The notes: a model not told the origin generated them from the sequence alone. A stretch of DNA of 64,000 nucleotides from Epiperipatus broadwayi (GCA_028023455.1 JAQFVV010000018.1:9384771-9448770); one strand, 5' to 3'. Numbered from the stretch's first letter, positions 48,352 to 61,079 are shown. A program made the numbers and translations.

Positions 48352-48510
48352 TCAAAGGGCGTAAGACTTGCCAAATGCAAGCCGCCATAAGACTTCGATC
48401 ATCGACTAGCGATCATCTTTAAATTTGACTCTCTGCCTCGTAATTCGTCAAGCACCGTTGCATTTTTGTCCCGGTAAAACCCGCTCCGTACTCGTAATTC
48501 GTGATGAAGT

Positions 48511-50296
48511 GATTTAAATTAAAGTCGAACCAATTCTCAAATATGTTTAATTAAATAAGTTTTCAAATAAAGATTAAAGTTATGCCTTAAAATACGTTTT
48601 GCTCTTCATGAATAGATTTCCGAATGTGAAGATAAATCTCATATTCCACCGTAATAAAATTAGAACAATCATTTCCGTTCTAAATAAATACCTTTATCCA
48701 CCTTTATATTTTCTTGTTGGGGGCATAGACATAGAATTCCAATATTGCGTAATTTCCATTGGCATATGATAAGGACCGCTACTCTGATTATATTTATAAA
48801 TGCTTTTAAAGACTAGAGGTAACTAATGCTATTTATATTTTATTGAACAAAACAAATTATTATTAGTATTAAATATTTTCTAACATACTTGGTTTCTTAG
48901 TTCATCATTCTTTTGATAATTATTTAAATGTTAATACTCGCTGTCTGTGTTGGCAACCCGAACATACATATGATTCGATTTATAAGATTATTCAAAGTAT
49001 ATAAATTCTTAGATATGAGTGTTACTCAGGAATCTCTAGTCCTCACCAACCGTTGAGCTAGTTCTTGGCGCATAGCACTGTGCCGTCGATTTCTGCTATC
49101 TGAGCTGTTGAGTTGGGTTTGAATTCAGTTTTGGTTAAGCTGAGTTTGAATCCGATTTGACAGGCGGGGTGGTGGTTTTCGATCGGTACAATATGAAGTC
49201 TAGAACTTGGATAGACTTATTTAAAGGTTCTGGGTCCTTGTGCCCCAGTTCTATATGTGATAGCCTTACCCGAATAATGTGCTCCCTAGGTGCATCTTGG
49301 TGAACACCTTATGAGGGTAGTTGATGAATGTCATTAGCCTATGAAAAATTAGCAATGTGCACCCACAATGCACAAGGCAAAGTGACAAATATGTCAAACT
49401 TAAACTAATTGTGCCTTAAACAGATAGCTATCATCTGCATTGCCAATAAAAACCAGTTCATAAAATTAAGCATCTAATTACAGTGCTATAATAAAAATGG
49501 CTAAATTAACACAAATGATCCCATTTAATAAATTACTAATCTGCATCATTAATCAGATTATACAAAAGGGGAGAAAAGGTATATTTAAGGGGGGTTTACA
49601 ATTAATAACAGACTATAAAATATATAATGATATCATATCTCTCTGGCTACACTTTAACTATCTGATAATGAATCTTTAAACTCATAACTTACAACTAAAG
49701 TATGCAAACCATAAGACCTAGTTAATAATATAAATATAAATCAATTTATATCAAATCTATCGCAAAATGATCAGCTATTATTAACATAATATACTTTTGA
49801 AACAGCAGGTCAAGTTAAACTAAATGAGCATCATTTTATATTTATTAAGTCTAAGATATAAATTATATCTTCAATACAAAATTATTAGGATTAAATACAC
49901 TCGCTGTTTCGAGATACATTTGGCATATTATCACATATATAATAAGAATGAAATTTTATGAATGAAAATTTAGAAAACAATATAGGCATCACTGCACATG
50001 AAAATAAAAGATAGGTTCTGCTTAACAAAAGGAATTATTAATTATACTTCTGCTTAACAAAAGGAATTATTAATTATACACTTTAATATATGTAGTATTA
50101 GAGGTTTTATAGATTTACTATTACAGAGGCTTAGGCAAGTATTTATCAGTGGTTTTACATTTAATTTAGATAAAGTTTTAGAAATTAGTTTTGAACACTT
50201 ATTTAAATTTAAGAATAGTTATAGCTTTTAAAGATAAAAATTAAGATTCATTTTAGAACTCTTTGCAGTATTCTTAGGAGTTGTTATCTAGATTTC
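48511..50296. other. Non-coding stretch
   Basis: A GC-richer patch lies near 49030-49330 without a recognisable frame. A perfect short tandem duplication of 32 bases is present near 50016-50079 ('ttctgcttaacaaaaggaat' twice). Confidence 0.4.
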
Positions 50297-50560
50297 TTAG
50301 ACACAGCTTGTCTGATGCCACTTCTCGGTGGCAAGTTTAGTAGCAATTCTTGTTCTCAGGATAGGCAGCATTCTTCCAGTTATAGTCTTAGTATAGCAAG
50401 TTATTAACAAATATCGTCCATCATTAAAATGGCTGTGTACCGCAGTGGTACTAGGATAGATGCAGATTACAATTCGCTGGGCCTGGGAATCAGCAAATTC
50501 CTCTTGCCCTACTCGGCATATTAAAGTTAAAACTGACATGAAGTATGTTGACCAATGCAT
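50297..50560 (-). CDS. Unrecognised ORF, 87 aa
   Basis: An 87-codon minus-strand frame (ATG at 50560) in a patch less AT-rich than its surroundings. No domain or signal recognised. The patch could equally be an LTR or other repeat. Low support as a gene. Confidence 0.12.
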   Translation of the reverse strand: MHWSTYFMSVLTLICRVGQEEFADSQAQRIVICIYPSTTAVHSHFNDGRYLLITCYTKTITGRMLPILRTRIATKLATEKWHQTSCV

Positions 50561-51308
50561 CTTAAATTTTATAGAGTACTCTTTAGCATGGGAAAATCTA
50601 GCCTATTTATAGTCGCTCAAAACCAAGATATAATTTTTAATAACAAATTTTCTTTGGCAAGCTAAGCAATTAACAACTTCAAGATTTTGTAATTTAAATT
50701 ACCAAAATAACTTTTCTCTTTGTCTTTTCTCCAGAACAGGATGTTTTGTAAGATTCGATCATTTATCTTTCATCAAGATTTTAGCCATAGTCATAGTTAG
50801 TTAAATCTTGTTTACAACTTCAGATATATTATTGACAAACATTTATTGTCTAAACAAATTTTAGATGTAATCATCATGATGAGCTAAAACAGGTGTGCAA
50901 CACGTGATTTTATTTACAGGTAATTTTAAATGAACTTAGAAAAATATATTAAATGATGGAATATGGTGTACATGGAATGCACATATACACATGTGATTTA
51001 AGCATATTAAAATACAAATTTACTTTAAAATGAATATAAATTATAATTTTAAAATATATATATTAGTTTTAAATAATTATCATTGTAATCCCACTATACC
51101 AATCAGATTACAAACATAGATGTTCGCATATATACATGCAGCTATACCTGTACATCCATGTAGATGTCTAAAAGGATATTCTTTAGGGGTTTAAACCTGG
51201 CACAGATAGAGATTATAGGGGCAAATAAGTGAAATAAGAAAATATACTGTTTCAATATTAAATAATCAATTATGATAAATCATTAATTTTATTATTATTG
51301 TTTATATA

Positions 51309-52140
51309 AATGAGGCATTTATTTATATAGCGCTATGTTTATAAATTGTAATAAACTAAAGATTAGCCTTTCAAGCTAACGTATATGCGCTTTTTATGAA
51401 TGTTAATAATAATACATGAATACTTTCATTTCCAACACAAGATAAAGTCTTTGCGAACGAATAAATGAATCCACTTATTCATTCAACCCAAATGCTTATA
51501 TATGGGCAAATCTTAAGTACTGGATATGAAAGCGTGAGGATAAATCAATCACTTTAAATTACTGTTTACTATGTCTGAATGAATGACATCAACGAAATTA
51601 TCTAGAATTTATGAAACATCACTCTTAAATGAAACTAAACATATGTAAATGAGGCATTTATTTATATAGCGCTATGTTTATAAATTGTAATAAACTAAAA
51701 ATTAGCTTTTCAAGCTAACGTACATGCGTTTTTTACGAATGTTAATAATAAAAAAGCGCATGTATGTTAGCTTGAAAGGCTAATCTTTAGTTTATTACAA
51801 TGTATAAACATAGCGCTATATAAATAAATGCCTCATTTACATGTGTTTAGTTTCATTTAAGAGTGACGTTTCGTAAATTCTATAGATAATTTCGTTGAAG
51901 TCATTCATTCAGACATAGTAAACAGTAATTTAAAGTGATTGATTTATCCTCATGCTTTCATATCCAGTACTTAAGATTTGTCCATATATAAGCATTTGGG
52001 TTGAATGAATAAGTGGATTCATTTATTCGTTCACAAAGACTTTATCTTGTATTGGAAATGAAAGTATTCATTTATTATTATTAACATTCGTAAAAAGCGC
52101 ATATACGTTAGCTTGAAAGGCTAATCTTTAGTTTATTATT
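51309..52140. repeat. Compound palindrome, 830 bp: A-B-A followed by its inverse
   Basis: Unit A (about 104 bases, from 'aaatgaggcatttatttata' to 'gttaataata') occurs at 51309-51412 and again directly at about 51647-51750. Between them lies B (about 235 bases). From about 51753 the whole arrangement returns in reverse complement: A inverted (51753-51845), B inverted (to about 52080), and a final truncated inverted A (about 52081-52140, missing its last 40 bases). Arms differ by only a few percent. No ORF inside. The direct A copies give a period of about 338. Confidence 0.93.
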
Positions 52141-53402
52141 GTTTATGTATAATTTTTTTTTCATATGCTGAAAATAAATATTAATTAAATAATTAATTGG
52201 TCAGTTCATGTGATATTCAAGCACTAAATGTGACAAATTAATCTTTAAAGATTAATCTATTAATACATTAAACTGAACAGGACATAGACTAAAGATGATT
52301 GTCTGGAATAATTAAACAAAAATAATTAAAAACTATGTAAATTTAGTTTTTTTTATTTTTAATGATTTATTATAATTATCAAAATTTACTAATCCTTGGA
52401 AGATGTACACAGTAATTTGTTGTATGTTTTAATAAATGTTGACCATGAAAAGATATAAATCAATATCACAAACACCATTCAATTAGAAGCTTTAGGCAAC
52501 ATTTCTTTACAAAACATATCTAGCAGAAAATTGTAAAAACTTCTAATAATTTATAATTTGCTAAACTGGACAACAGGTATAACATTTCAAGAAATGAGTT
52601 TGAAGATTCATCTTTAAAATTAAAAAATTATATAGTCTTAAAAATAATAATTTTTTAATTTTCCATATAAATAATCTATTTTCATGTATTGAATATAGAT
52701 ATGTGTGTAAGCACAAAAAAAAAAAAGAACTGCAACTAATTTTATTTTGATTAATTAATAGTTAATCCAAATTTTAATTAGTATAATTTATAAAGTTCAT
52801 TTCTCTTTCATTGCCACCTGATCTTTAAAATAATTTCACCTTTGTTTTCTTCTAGTTTTTATTGAGAATGAGAACGTGACATTGTAAGAATAATTCAGTG
52901 ACATGTGAGTTAATCGTATCTCCAGGGTTTTTAATAAACCAATGACAAGATATCTAAAACTGATAAAACATTTATTATTAAAAAAAAATTTTAAATATAT
53001 TATGAATCACATCCTGTAATAATCATAGTTAATACATTTAGATATAATACTGAAAACTATTTCAAGTTTTTAAATGTAAATACAGTAATAGAATTAGAAT
53101 TATATAACTCAGTACAGTAAAGTTTTACTTCTTTAATATAAATAAAACAAGAAATGGCACCATTTTTCCATTTCACTAAATACACACACACTTTAACAGC
53201 TGCTTTTAGTCCACCCCAGAGATTTAGGATTTGAAACATACTTTGATTTTTGTTTGTTAATGAATAATGCCTTAGTCAGAAGTGAATATAATACAATATA
53301 ATGAATTATATGCAATGATATTTAAGATAAACACTATTCAATTAAGTTTTTTGTTTAGCTTTCTTCTGCTTACATATATATATATCTTTTTGGTTCTTTA
53401 GT
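52141..53402. other. AT-rich non-coding stretch
   Basis: Homopolymers, no gene supported. Confidence 0.5.
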
Positions 53403-53596
53403 ATTTTCCAACCGATGACATATTACCCTGAAGCCATATCAGTCTGATCTTCCGATCTTTAAGATAACGTTTCCAAGTGATTTGTGGACAAATGCAATCT
53501 CTAAAATTTGTCCGCAGATCACGTGGACCTGGCATGTTAAAGATCGCAAGATCAGACTGATATGGCTTCAGGGTAATACGTCATTGGTTGGAAAAT
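53403..53596. repeat. 194-bp near-perfect hairpin
   Basis: The left arm starts 'attttccaaccgatgacata' at 53403 and the right arm ends with its near-complement at 53596 (two changes in the first 30 bases). The inner stems 'cgatctttaa' / 'ttaaagatcg' and 'gatttgtggacaaat' / 'atttgtccgcagatc' also pair, leaving a loop of about 11 bases near 53494-53504. The 63-codon ORF 53482-53673 overlaps it and is not credible. Confidence 0.9.
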
Positions 53597-54980
53597 TGTC
53601 TGTTGGTCCTGAAAAAAATATTAAAAAATGTACATGCATGCGTCAAAATAATTTAGAAATTATAAGTAATTAAGTGTAAGTTTGATAATTTAGAAATTGA
53701 AAGTAATTAAGTGTAAATTTTATAATTGCAGAAATATGTACAAATTTTTTTTTGTAAATGTAAAATAAATAGACAAAGAACACTTTTCCCAATTTAATGT
53801 GAATCTAGCATTATTAATGGTGACCTGGACAATAACTTAAAATGTACTCTATATTACAAATTTTTATAAAAAAATTAAAAAAGTATACTTACATGAAAAA
53901 TTATCTTATCTTTACAACATTTCTGATGGGATTTAACTTAATTATTCATGTTAAAAATATATAAAACAAACAATTTGAAAATGTGTTTCATTTTTTGTCT
54001 GAAAATTAGAAAAGTCAGCGTGTAGCGCTGGAATGGGCGGGGGGCCTCCGATGTCTTTGACGTGCTGAAGGCACGCCCAGTACATGCTCTAGTCTAAAAA
54101 ACCTATATTATGATTTACAAAACCACCGACAACGCCAGATATTGTATTACTCTCAAAGCTGTAATTTTTATAATTGCGGATGAATTTACAAAAAAAAAAT
54201 TTCTGTATAATATAATTCAGAAATTAAAAATAAAATTAATTAATTGTATTTTTTATAATTGCAGAAGAATTTGAAAATAAAATATATCAAATGACATTAT
54301 TTATTAGAAACAAAAATGAAAATTACTTACAAATAACGTTCACTGCAGTGGACTGGTAGCAAAATCACAAAAGACAGACAAATGACAAAATTTCCCAAAG
54401 CTCTCTCCGATTTTTAAATCTCGCGGGTCAAAAAAATCCAAAAATTGACTCTCCCATGGATTAATCATGTCAGTGTCTTGGTTGCCATGACAATGTTGTC
54501 ATGTTATCATCGACAATGTTTAAGGAAAATCGGTAAATATAAAATATCATCGGTTGAATCCATATTTTTTAAGCAAGTGACATTGTTCATAGAAAATTAT
54601 GAAATAAGGATTTCCTGGTTTGTTTTTTTCTGTAGGAAGAAATGTTAACCAATTTTTATATACTCACCAAATGAGTTGGGAGCTATAATTAACCTATTAC
54701 CTTTTGCATTTTAATGCAGTGATAAACATGAACTCAGGAACTAAAAATTCCCGGATCTAAGCTGAATCTATTACTTCTAGTACTTAAATGCTACATAATC
54801 TCACAGCAATTAGAAGGACTATTCCAAGTTTGCATGGAAGATATTTTTTGATATTCTCAAGAATATTAATATGGTAATATAATATTTTTGTTCATAAATA
54901 ATGGGTTTTTTTTTTTCAAATAACAATTAGTAAAGGTATTGTTTTAAGCAAGTGAGAGAATATTACTATTCCCACATATA
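53597..54980. other. AT-rich non-coding stretch with a small GC-rich patch
   Basis: A GC-rich patch at about 54018-54085 ('gggcggggggcctccgatgt') stands out but has no frame. A small repeat 'aatttagaaatt.aaagtaattaagtgtaa' occurs twice near 53650-53720. A 67-codon ORF (54445-54648) is unrecognised. Confidence 0.4.
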
Positions 54981-55145
54981 TCACTACACCACTCTCACAT
55001 AGGATAGGGATTGGTTTCTATCCACTTTTAACACCTTGTGGAGGGATGTAATCATAAACATATGACCAAAGACATAAAAAAGTTCTATGATCCCCAAGAT
55101 ATACATTTAGAGCTGTACCAGCACTCATCACTTTAGTTCACAATC
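54981..55145 (+). repeat. Family FB, single arm
   Basis: 'agggattggtttctatccac', 'ttaacaccttgtggagggat' and 'acatatgaccaaagacata' match the arms of 55296-55513 and the outer left arm at 12124. Its continuation ('gatccccaagatata', 'accagcactcatcactttagtt') matches the inner arms near 15670 and 16230. This copy seems to show outer and inner arm regions in one run, without a partner arm. Confidence 0.7.
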
Positions 55146-55295
55146 TCTTACACATATCTATTATTGTTTGGTATACATATATAGATAGCAAAATACTACA
55201 ATTGATGTGGCAAAATTGCTGCCCTCACAACTTTGACATAAATCACTTAATAAAAGTATATTAATAATTTTTATTAATCATTCATTAGAATGATT

Positions 55296-55513
55296 ATTAT
55301 TTCTATAGTGTAATTTTCACTACATCACTATAGGGATTGATTTCTACCTGCTTTTAACACCTTGTGGATGGATGTAAGCAAAAACATATGGCCAAAGATC
55401 TTTCACGTGTCTTTGGTCATATGTTTATGACTATATCCCTCCACAAGGTGTTAAAAATGAATAGAAATCAGTCCCTATAGTGGGTAGTAAAAATTGCACT
55501 GTAGAAATATTAT
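55296..55513. mobile_element. Family FB, short foldback element
   Basis: A left arm (about 55296-55401) and right arm (about 55409-55513) are imperfect reverse complements: 'tttctatagtgtaattttca' against 'aaaattgcactgtagaaa', and 'ttaacaccttgtggatggat' against 'atccctccacaaggtgttaa'. Only the outer arm part of the family is present. Confidence 0.85.
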
Positions 55514-57212
55514 TCATTATGTGCATACTTTTTTTATCAAGTCATTATTTCAATTAGTAATCAATAATACATTTAATAATAATAATCACTAACATTTTTA
55601 AACAATAGCATCCAATATACAGTTTTATTCTTATGATTATAAATAAAAACAGAACAAATAAATTTATTTAACTTATATTCTTATTTAAATTAACTATAAA
55701 TGATTACAAACAAATTAAACTAAATAATAGACAGAAATTCTCATTATTCACATTTGATTGATTCCAAAAACATTACAAATGAATTAATGAACAATGGGAT
55801 TTATGCTGTAACAATATACCTTACTTCAATTATACACTATTCAAAGAAAAAAAGGTAAACATACAAAATATATATAAATAAACAAAAAATAGAAGCACTA
55901 AAACTCATAAATTTAATAAATTTTACAATATGTCAGCAGTTATTTTTCTGTCTTAAAACTCAATATGAAATCACATTTATTAATAACATTTATCAAATAA
56001 CATGAAAGCACATTTTAGAGTTCACTTTTTTGGGTAATAAAATGTTTTTTTAACTATAAAACTAATAAAAGTTTTATAAAATTTAAGAAAATTTATCAAA
56101 TATTATTCTCAACAAAATGAAAATTAGCAATTTAGTAGTGGAAAAAAAAAGTAAAACATTCTTGAATTGCATCAGAAAGTCCAAACTTTTAAGAGTTTAA
56201 ATAATTTAAAATGAGTAATAGAAAGTATTAACTGTATAGATTTCCAAGTCAATACAGACTTAAAAATATCAAAACAATTTAGAGAAACTATATTTGTTAA
56301 TGATGAGACTGCTATACTATTTGTATCAGGAAAAGAAAAGTTATTTAAGACAAAGGATATTGTCCAGAATGTGTTTGATTGTGATAAAAGTTTAACTCTT
56401 CACTATTCATTTTATTTTTTAAAATGTATAAATATAGATACAGATATGGTAGAATAAGTTTTTAATTTATTTTTTGAATGCAAATGCCCAAAAACACATA
56501 ATGAATATATATATAAAAATATTTTTTATTCTATAATCTTAATTTATGTGTGCAGAGTATACACATGAAGAGTCTGGATTATATATATATGACATGAAAA
56601 GTACTGTACACTTATAGTTCAATAAAATAATATGTATTTTATTGGAATCAAATCTTATCAACAAAAAGAGCATGATGTATGCAATGATCTTGGAACAAAA
56701 TATAATCTTTAAATATATATTAAATACACTTAATCAATACATAAATATTAATACTGTGACACCCTGTATATATGCATATTGTTAAATAAAAAGTAACAAA
56801 GTTTTATATAAAAAATAATAATAATAATTCTATTCTTTAAAGATAAAAAGAGTAAACATTTAAAAAAGACAAAAACAAAGTAAGCACTTTAGCTTTTCTC
56901 TACCTTCATTATTTAAATCTACAGCATTTTTTAAATTTGTATACCAACTTACTTTTTTCTTCTCTACATAGTTATTTAAAGCTACAATAATTTTAAATTT
57001 TTTTAATGGGTCTTTTTAAAAAAAAAAAAATTCCAAATATAATAGTGATAATAAAAATAAATATTTAGGAAAAAATCAAAATTTTCAATTTCATAAAAAA
57101 AAGCGACTTTTTAAAAAACCATTGCATGGGAATAAGAAGATTTGGGTTGTGGTCAATATTTAAAATTTGTTAACATTATAGGAAAAAAGTAAATAAATAT
57201 TGTTTAAAAAGA
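55514..57212. other. AT-rich non-coding stretch
   Basis: Very AT-rich with (TAA)n and (TA)n runs, for example near 56810-56830. No gene supported. Confidence 0.5.
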
Positions 57213-57285
57213 AAAAAACAATCACCATTATCATCAACCATTATCAAACCACTGCAGGATGAAGGTCTCCCTAAGTTCAATCCAA
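57213..57285 (-). mobile_element. RTE 3' tail fragment, inverted
   Basis: 'ccattatcatcaaccattat' and 'ccactgcaggatgaaggtct' match 2857-2900, the 3' end of the minus-strand RTE copy as seen on the plus strand. Here the piece reads toward the left, opposite to the RTE body that begins directly after it. Confidence 0.85.
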
Positions 57286-58070
57286 TGGAAATTACTTAAG
57301 TCACCTAGATTTTGCAAATGATGTGATCGTTTTTGCAAATAATGCTTCAGACCTTCAAGATATGTTTCAAGAGTTATCAAATTAAAGTAAGAAAATATGT
57401 CTAAAGATAAATGCTAAAAACACTAAAGGAATGTTCAATGGATTTTTTCAGAAGATGAAAATAAAGATTGATAATCATGAATTAGAAAAAATTAACAACT
57501 ACAAATACTTGATCAAATTATTACCATAGATGGAAACATAATGGATGGAATTAATCATAGGATTATACTTGGATGAAGTCTTTTTCATAGAAATATCTTA
57601 TTATTAAAAGGAAATATTCCTGTATGGTTGAAAAGAAATGTTTTTAATAAATATATTTTACTAGTTCTTATTTATGGATCTGAAACTTGGACACTTAGCA
57701 CAAGAGCAATGAACAGGCTTCTGATCACTCAGTTAAATATGACGAGATGTTAGAAGTAATAGGAGATTAAAAAGGAAATATATGAGTGAGAGGACAAACA
57801 GGTACCACTGACATTAATGAAACAAGAGATTGCAATCAAATTGGGCTGGACATATTAAGAGAAGAGATTATAATAGATGAACAGTTAAAGTTTTCAATTG
57901 GATCCTTAGAAATTATAATAAAAATTTTAAAAAAACAAAAAGAGAATATGTAAGATGGATTGATGAAATAAAAAGTTTGCTGATCGATTGTGGAGAAAAG
58001 AAATTAAAAATCACAGTAACTGGATTACATTTCCAAAAACTTTCATTCTTCAATGAATAATAGTTTAAAT
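57286..58070 (+). pseudogene. 5'-truncated RTE reverse transcriptase copy, heavily mutated
   Basis: Begins within the RT domain at the equivalent of 'GDYLSHLDFADD' of the copy at 2.9 kb. The catalytic box reads 'FANDVIVF', so the first catalytic D is replaced by N. It continues with 'NNASDLQDMFQELSN', a stop, 'KICLKINAKNTK', then the 'NYKYL' thumb motif, and later 'LIYGSETW' in other frames, ending with the equivalent of the family's last residues near 58065. Many stops and indels; dead on arrival or old. The join at its 5' side to an inverted tail fragment is abrupt. Confidence 0.88.
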
Positions 58071-58599
58071 GATAATGACTATAATTTATGTTATATTGAA
58101 GAAAAGAAAGTATATCCTCTTAGATTATATTCTTTAATAAATAAGATAACTTAAACTGCCATTATTATTATTGTTTCAAAAATCCAGAGTATTTTCTCCA
58201 TGAAGTCCTATTCTTTGTTTTCCTCTCATTTTTCTTTCAGACCAACTAGTAGTTTTTCTTCTCTATTTCCATTTATTAGCTTCCTTATATCCTTCATAAT
58301 TCTTCTGCACATATTCCAATTCTTCCACTTTTATGATTACTCAACTTATAATTTTGTTGCAATTCTAAACTAAACTGTCCACCTTATCCTCTTAAAACTG
58401 TATTTCTAAGGTCTCCAATGATTTCTCCTTTCTTTTTCCTAACTATCTGTAATTCTTTTTCAATCAAAATACATAATCCTCTTTCTTAGAAGTAGCTTTA
58501 ATGGATCTCAAGAGCTTTTACTTTTACTAAAATACTGCTTAGAATTAAATAAGTTAAGAATATTGATCACAAAGATAAACTATAAAAATGCCCTACATA
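58071..58599. other. Non-coding stretch
   Basis: Pyrimidine-rich plus strand at about 58150-58480 with no supported frame. Confidence 0.4.
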
Positions 58600-58672
58600 G
58601 TTTAATGTAAATGGTAGAATGTCAGATTCTAGAATGTAAGATTCTTGGGTCAATTCCAGTTCTGGTTAGCAT
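58600..58672 (+). repeat. Degenerate tRNA-derived SINE head (Gly-like)
   Basis: 'atggtagaatgtcagattct' resembles the D-arm and A-box of a tRNA-Gly (which has GTGGTAGAAT), and 'cttgggtcaattccagt' the T-arm and B-box (one base short of the usual GGTTCAANTCC). The acceptor ends do not pair well. Likely a SINE head or tRNA pseudogene. Confidence 0.4.
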
Positions 58673-60669
58673 TCAAACTTCTTATGAATTCCTGGGCAAT
58701 AAAGCTATACAATTATTTAACCAGAGAAATTATTAGAGTAGGATTTATAATCGTGATTGAAGGCTTTCTTGCTTTAATTAACCATCTTCCTGCTTATTGT
58801 ATATAATTTTATTAACTATATGGAATGAATATACACGAAGATTATTTAAATGAAAAGAATATATAATAATTAATGTTTTAGTTCACAGACTTTAGAGTTT
58901 GCACATATTCTATGAAAAGTTAATTAAAACAGTAAATTCACTTTTATTGTTTCTTATAATTTCAACAGATACATTATTTTTGCTCTATATTTTGTCTTTC
59001 TAAAATACAGTCGTTTTTGAAAACACAGACTATTCATTAATCCAGCATTAATAAAGATTCCGAAATGCTTAAATTCAAACCTGTGTTCTAATAGCACAAT
59101 AAAAGTAAAACAATTACTGGAAATCTATAATGTAAAGCATTGTTCATTAAAGAAGACCAACAGCCAGAAACAAGTCAAATATGTTTGCCACAAACCATAT
59201 TTGTACCCAATGTCTATGTATATTTACAGAAACACTGAAAAAATTAAAGCTGAAAAAAGTAATTAAAAAATCTGAGAGAAGTCATAAGATACCTTGTTTT
59301 TAATATTTACTATTCATTTAAAAAAAAAAGGACAAAGATGCTTACAACTAATTTATAAACGAAATCAAGTATAATTATGGACCTACTACCAGGACTAAAT
59401 AATTAAACAAGCAGATTGATTTAGAGTCAAAACTTGAAGTATTTGAATATTTTGAGCCATTTATCTTGGAATTACATAATATAAATAAAATGTATTTGGT
59501 GAGAAATGATACAGAAACTAGTATGGAAATGTATTTAGCAATAACATTTAATATTCACCACAGAGATGATTCAAATAAAGAGTGGTGAAAAATGAAAGAT
59601 TGCAGTGAATGTTTGTGAGAGACACAAATATAGTTTATAACATTTAAAATAATCCACAAGAATAAACTGTTATGTCTTTGCTACAAACAATAAACTTAAT
59701 GACATTATATAACTAATGATTAATATTATTATTTTTACTTAATGGGAAACAAAAATGTTCTCCTGATGTAAACTACATAGATTTTAATCTCAAAAATACT
59801 CTTATTTATGTGCATGTTTAAACAATGCACTGCCCATTTTCTTTTTATTTGAATAAATCAATTACACTAAAGAGTTTAAATTATTATTCAAAATTTAAAC
59901 TAAAACAAGCAACATGTTTTTTAAAAATACATTTATTTTGTATTTATAAAAATTATCACCTTTCATGTAAAATAAGAATTAATTTTCTTCATAATTAATA
60001 AATCTGGGGGAGAGGAGGGTATGTAACTAATGCAATTTAAGAATACATGCATAATGATTAATGAAACAATATTTTTCATAAAAATTGGTTTTATTTTTGT
60101 AAATATTAACATGTAGTTAAAATTTAATAAATTAATATATTGTATTTGTTTTTTTTTTAAGTAAGCACAACTTATTAGAATACAGAAAAATTTGTCAGTG
60201 CTATATTTTTTAGATGAATCATTCCACAAAATGCTTTAAAATTAAAATATAGTTACATCAGATTAAACCCTATTTAATTAGTGTTATAATCAACTAAAAA
60301 AAGTTATGCTTAAAAATAAATATTAAATATAGGCACATAAAAGAAAATAAAACCTGTAAATTTTATAAGTTGCCACTTAATTTTATGAGTTGCCACTTAC
60401 TGCTGGTTTATACTTTTTCTTGTAATCTGTATTATTTTATTATTCATCTCTGTAAACTTTTTTATAAGTCAGGAATTTCATTATATGAGCCCATCAGTGA
60501 TGAAACATGACTTTTTTAGAAACTGAAGCACACTACATCTTTTTTTTTTTTAATGTTTTTATTTTACTTGCCACAACAATTTTTACGTAATAAGCTAATC
60601 TATTCTTAGTATATACATCTAGAAAAATCTGGAACTCTCTTATCTACCTGTAAATCAGTTAATATAGAG
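58673..60669. other. AT-rich non-coding stretch
   Basis: No supported gene. The minus-strand ORF 59963-60229 is AT-driven. A short repeat 'gagttgccactta' near 60370-60400. Confidence 0.45.
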
Positions 60670-60750
60670 CAGTGGTCTTCAACTACCAGTCCGTGGACCG
60701 GCGCCGGGCTGCAGAAGTTTTCTGCCGGTCTGCGCTAGACTGACAAGAAA
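60670..60750 (+). mobile_element. hAT-like (Charlie-type) 5' terminus, truncated
   Basis: 'cagtggtcttcaactaccag' followed by 'tccgtggaccggcgccgg' is the typical start of a large group of hAT elements (CAGTGGT.. with a CCGNGGACCGG block). It is sharply GC-rich in an AT-rich setting. 'atatagag' before it would be the 8-bp duplication, but I found no matching right terminus, so this is probably a fragment. It is not related to the hAT at 12.3 kb. Confidence 0.6.
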
Positions 60751-61079
60751 GTTTGTAATAACAAAATAAGATTTTAAACTTTTAATTAATATAAACAATT
60801 TTTATTTATTTTTTCATTGCATTTTTATCCGATTAAAAAAAAAACAGAACAAAAACAAAATCTAATCAATCATATATAAATTAATTTGTTTTTCTATGGG
60901 GGCGGGGGGGTAGAAGTAAATTTTTTATTACTTTTCTAAAAAAATTCAAAATTAAAAAAAAAAGCTTTTTATTATACAAACTCCAGTTGTCTTTTGATAT
61001 CCAATCAAGGTCACTTGTTGGCATTGTTTATGTGTTAAAACAATAAAATGTAACGTGACTTTTTTTTATCTCTTAAATT

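Noticed and set aside
53448-53457. 'cttccgatct' in the 194-bp hairpin, resembling the end of an Illumina adapter
   Set aside because: The match is only about 10-11 bases and the opposite arm carries the corresponding complement with a base change ('agatcgcaag'), so it is part of the natural palindrome.
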